DNA of 8,224 nt from Hydromicrobium sp964517765 (lineage in GTDB: Bacteria > Actinomycetota > Humimicrobiia > Humimicrobiales > Humimicrobiaceae). The position numbers and the translations under genes were made by a program. The number at the start of each line of letters is the position of its first letter. Position 1 is the first letter of the stretch. This document shows, one piece after another, positions 6,728-8,224 of this stretch. Under the pieces are notes generated by a model that saw nothing but the letters and a program-made list of their open reading frames with translations, did no database searches and had not been told where the DNA came from. Where the stretch lies: NCBI GenBank assembly GCA_964517765.1, contig CAZFEN010000033.1:1-8224 (forward strand), read 5' to 3'.

Positions 6728-7567
6728 ATGGCAAAATTAAGTTACTTCAAAATTTTAACAATTTTTATTCTGCTTCTCTTTGTAATCCCGCTTTTAGCTT
6801 CCTGTGACCAGACTCTTGTCGATATCTTTACCGAGGTAAATTCCGATTATTCAGGAACCAGAACTGTCGATATAGCGGTAAAAACAGAATATCTGCAAAA
6901 CAGCGCGGCAATTTCAAGTCAAAATAAATCTCTTTCCGATAAAATACTTGAAATCTTTCCGGAAGGAGAATACCAGACCTCCGAAGAAGAGGGCTTTACT
7001 CACTTCAGCTCCACTATAAGTTTCGAAGACATAAACTTCCTCCAGCATATTTCGATTGATAATTTCTCTGAGACTCCACCTGAAAGATTTTATGCCAAAC
7101 TGGAAAAAGTAAGCTATTTTTTCCATGATGAATATTTCTTCGAAGATTATATAGATATGAAAATAGATGAAACGCTACTTGCCTCTTCGGATCCGGATTC
7201 CGACTACAGACGGATCGCCGACCTTGCGAAAAATGACAGCAATATTTTAAATGTGACCTATCAGGTAAAATTTCCGGTAAAAATAATCAGACACAACGCA
7301 GATTTGATCGGTGACAATAACATTGCCATATGGAACATAAAATATGGCGACGAGAAAAAAATATTTATAGAGGGCGATAAAACAAAACTGCTGACATACT
7401 TCCTGATCATTATTTTAAGTTTTGTCGGCTTATTTATAATCTTTATAATTTTGATAATAATCTATAACTCAAGAAGAAGTAAAAGACAGCCTCCTTCGAG
7501 GAAACCTCTTTACTCCTATGATAATTACTTCAAAAGGGACAGATATTTCGATACCGAAGATGAATAA
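6728..7567 (+). CDS. Lipoprotein with C-terminal transmembrane anchor, LppM/DUF3153-like
   Basis: 279-residue surface protein. The signal peptide has Lys4/Lys8, a hydrophobic core (about 9-23) and the lipobox L-A-S-C with acylated Cys26, so it should be exported and lipid-anchored. An acidic extracytoplasmic region follows. It contains SGTRTVDIAV (42-51) and, near 173-215, a beta-rich segment with KFPVKIIRHNADLIGDNN and WNIKYGDEKKIF. This resembles the mycobacterial LppM / DUF3153 fold (strand pattern Y-V-x-P-G/V-K-I-x-x-x-N). A strong transmembrane helix spans about 221-245, followed by a basic stop-transfer stretch (SRRSKR) and a short Tyr/Asp-rich cytoplasmic tail. The chain is thus anchored at both ends. 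Function is unknown. The family assignment rests on pattern memory and is moderate. The Shine-Dalgarno is poor (AAAGA-like). The last 8 bp overlap the downstream hydro-lyase gene. Confidence 0.85.
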   Translation: MAKLSYFKILTIFILLLFVIPLLASCDQTLVDIFTEVNSDYSGTRTVDIAVKTEYLQNSAAISSQNKSLSDKILEIFPEGEYQTSEEEGFTHFSSTISFEDINFLQHISIDNFSETPPERFYAKLEKVSYFFHDEYFFEDYIDMKIDETLLASSDPDSDYRRIADLAKNDSNILNVTYQVKFPVKIIRHNADLIGDNNIAIWNIKYGDEKKIFIEGDKTKLLTYFLIIILSFVGLFIIFIILIIIYNSRRSKRQPPSRKPLYSYDNYFKRDRYFDTEDE

Positions 7568-8102
7568 ACATTTATCCACACCACTTACGGAAGAAAAAAT
7601 CAAAAAACTAAAAGCAGGAGATATTATCTATCTAAGCGGAACCGTGTTCGGAGCAAGAGATGCCGTTCATCAGAGAATTATTGAAGCCATAAAGCAGGGC
7701 AAAAAACTGCCTATCGATTTAAAAGACGCCACATTATTTTATACGGGTCCGGCACCGACTCCTCCGGGCAAGAAGAGCGGAAGTATAGGACCTACCACAA
7801 GCGCCAGAATGGATAACCTCACCGAACCGATGCTTGAATGCGGAGTCAGAGCAATGATAGGAAAAGGTAAAAGAAGCGGTGCCCTAAAAGAACTCCTGAA
7901 AAAATATAAATCAGTATATTTTGTATCGTTAGGGGGCGTTTCAGCATTTCTTTCAACAAAAGTAAAAAATATCAGGGTAATTGCCTATGCCGACCTCGGC
8001 GCCGAAGCAATCCATGAAATAGAAGTAAAAGATCTCCCTCTGTTCGTAGCTTATGATATTTACGGGGGCGATATTTTCGAATCTGCTCTTCTTGTGGAGT
8101 GA
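7560..8102 (+). CDS. Class I fumarase / L(+)-tartrate dehydratase-type hydro-lyase, beta subunit
   Basis: 180-residue beta-type subunit (FumA C-terminal/TtdB domain) of a [4Fe-4S] hydro-lyase that adds or removes water from fumarate/malate or tartrate. It needs an alpha subunit that carries the cluster. Family motifs, counted from ATG 7560: LSTPLTEEKIKKLKAGD (5-21), SGTVFGARDAVHQR (26-39), YTGPAPTPPG (61-70), GSIGPTTSARMD (74-85), MIGKGKRS (99-106), YFVSLGG (120-126) and FVAYDIYGGD (162-171). The frame is also open from ATG 7518 (194 residues), but family members start near KxLxTPLT, so the 14 extra residues look spurious. ATG 7560 overlaps the lipoprotein stop by 8 bp and has no good Shine-Dalgarno, suggesting coupled translation. 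Fumarate and tartrate cannot be told apart here. The 3' end overlaps the oppositely directed alpha-subunit gene by 43 bp. Confidence 0.92.
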   Translation: MNKHLSTPLTEEKIKKLKAGDIIYLSGTVFGARDAVHQRIIEAIKQGKKLPIDLKDATLFYTGPAPTPPGKKSGSIGPTTSARMDNLTEPMLECGVRAMIGKGKRSGALKELLKKYKSVYFVSLGGVSAFLSTKVKNIRVIAYADLGAEAIHEIEVKDLPLFVAYDIYGGDIFESALLVE

Positions 8103-8224
8103 CATCCCATAAAAACTGCCACCGGAAGTGATGCCATATGGCAGGGAGCATATTCTATATTGCAGGCCAGGGCAGTCGTCCTTCCGCCCAGACCCTGCGG
8201 ACCGATCCCCGTCTTATTTACGGC
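8060..8224 (-). CDS. Class I fumarase / tartrate dehydratase-type hydro-lyase, alpha subunit (C-terminal fragment)
   Basis: On the minus strand from 8224, 54 codons are open to a TAA at 8062-8060. They encode the C-terminus of the Fe-S alpha subunit (FumA N-terminal domain/TtdA type). The recognisable parts are TGIGPQGLGGRTTALA (residues 5-20 of the fragment) and MASLPVAVFMGCHSTRR (30-46). These match the conserved alpha end, where the cysteine before H-x-x-R is the third cluster ligand (C41 here). The gene continues beyond the right edge. The last eight residues (ADSKISPP) are encoded antisense to the beta subunit's end and do not resemble a family terminus, which suggests the native stop was lost. 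The partner beta gene lies tail to tail on the other strand, instead of downstream on the same strand. No terminator is visible between them. Confidence 0.88.
   Translation of the reverse strand, partial: AVNKTGIGPQGLGGRTTALACNIEYAPCHMASLPVAVFMGCHSTRRADSKISPP

Noticed and set aside
7498..7508. GAGG-AAA-CCTC hairpin upstream of ATG 7518, considered as Shine-Dalgarno control of an earlier hydro-lyase start
   Set aside because: The GAGG is about 16 nt from that ATG, too far, and the family N-terminus supports the start at 7560. The bases are coding within the lipoprotein tail.
8132..8143. Perfect 12-bp palindrome TGCCATATGGCA, considered as operator or terminator stem
   Set aside because: It lies inside the alpha-subunit coding sequence (codons for C-H-M-A), has no loop and no T-run, and is explained by the protein code.
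8103..8224. Open plus-strand frame directly after the beta stop, considered as readthrough or a stop-disrupted longer beta gene
   Set aside because: The beta family normally ends about where the TGA is. The plus-strand translation (HPIKTATG...) has no family resemblance, while the minus strand of the same DNA gives a clear alpha-subunit end.

Overview
The window looks like a piece of chromosome from an A+T-rich anaerobic bacterium, Firmicutes/Clostridia-like or a related deep lineage. The signs are a tmk-holB-ricT cluster, oxygen-sensitive activase domains of the 2-hydroxyacyl-CoA dehydratase type, a class I (Fe-S) hydro-lyase, a Gram-positive-style lipoprotein and frequent AGA/ATA codons. 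Genus or species cannot be assigned from the sequence. A run of exactly 100 N (2762-2861) shows that this is a scaffolded draft assembly. I see no mobile element, CRISPR array or phage gene.

Minus strand, read from 6384 down to 1: a very large CoA-dehydratase-activase fusion protein (cut by the N gap), then thymidylate kinase (tmk), the DNA polymerase III delta-prime subunit (holB) and the RicT/YaaT-type PSP1 protein. The last three overlap stop-to-start (ATGA and GTGA) and are almost certainly one translationally coupled operon. tRNA-Thr(CGT) follows 25 bp after ricT and runs off the left edge.

6385-6727 is a 343-bp divergent intergenic region without a credible gene. It holds candidate promoters for both directions, a 16-bp inverted repeat over the likely minus-strand -10, and a pair of 11-bp direct repeats.

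Plus strand, 6728-8102: a lipoprotein with an extra C-terminal membrane anchor (LppM/DUF3153-like), overlapped by the beta subunit of a class I fumarase/tartrate-dehydratase-type hydro-lyase. At the right edge a fragment not obvious at first sight (8060-8224, minus strand) encodes the C-terminus of the matching alpha subunit. It points towards the beta gene and overlaps it tail to tail by 43 bp. Alpha and beta are normally consecutive genes on one strand, so this convergent arrangement is the most unusual thing in the window.

How the genes fit together: tmk and holB supply dTTP synthesis and clamp loading, and RicT acts in RNA maturation/regulatory complexes. The activase protein and the hydro-lyase are both Fe-S-dependent and anaerobic in character, but no sequence evidence puts them in one pathway.
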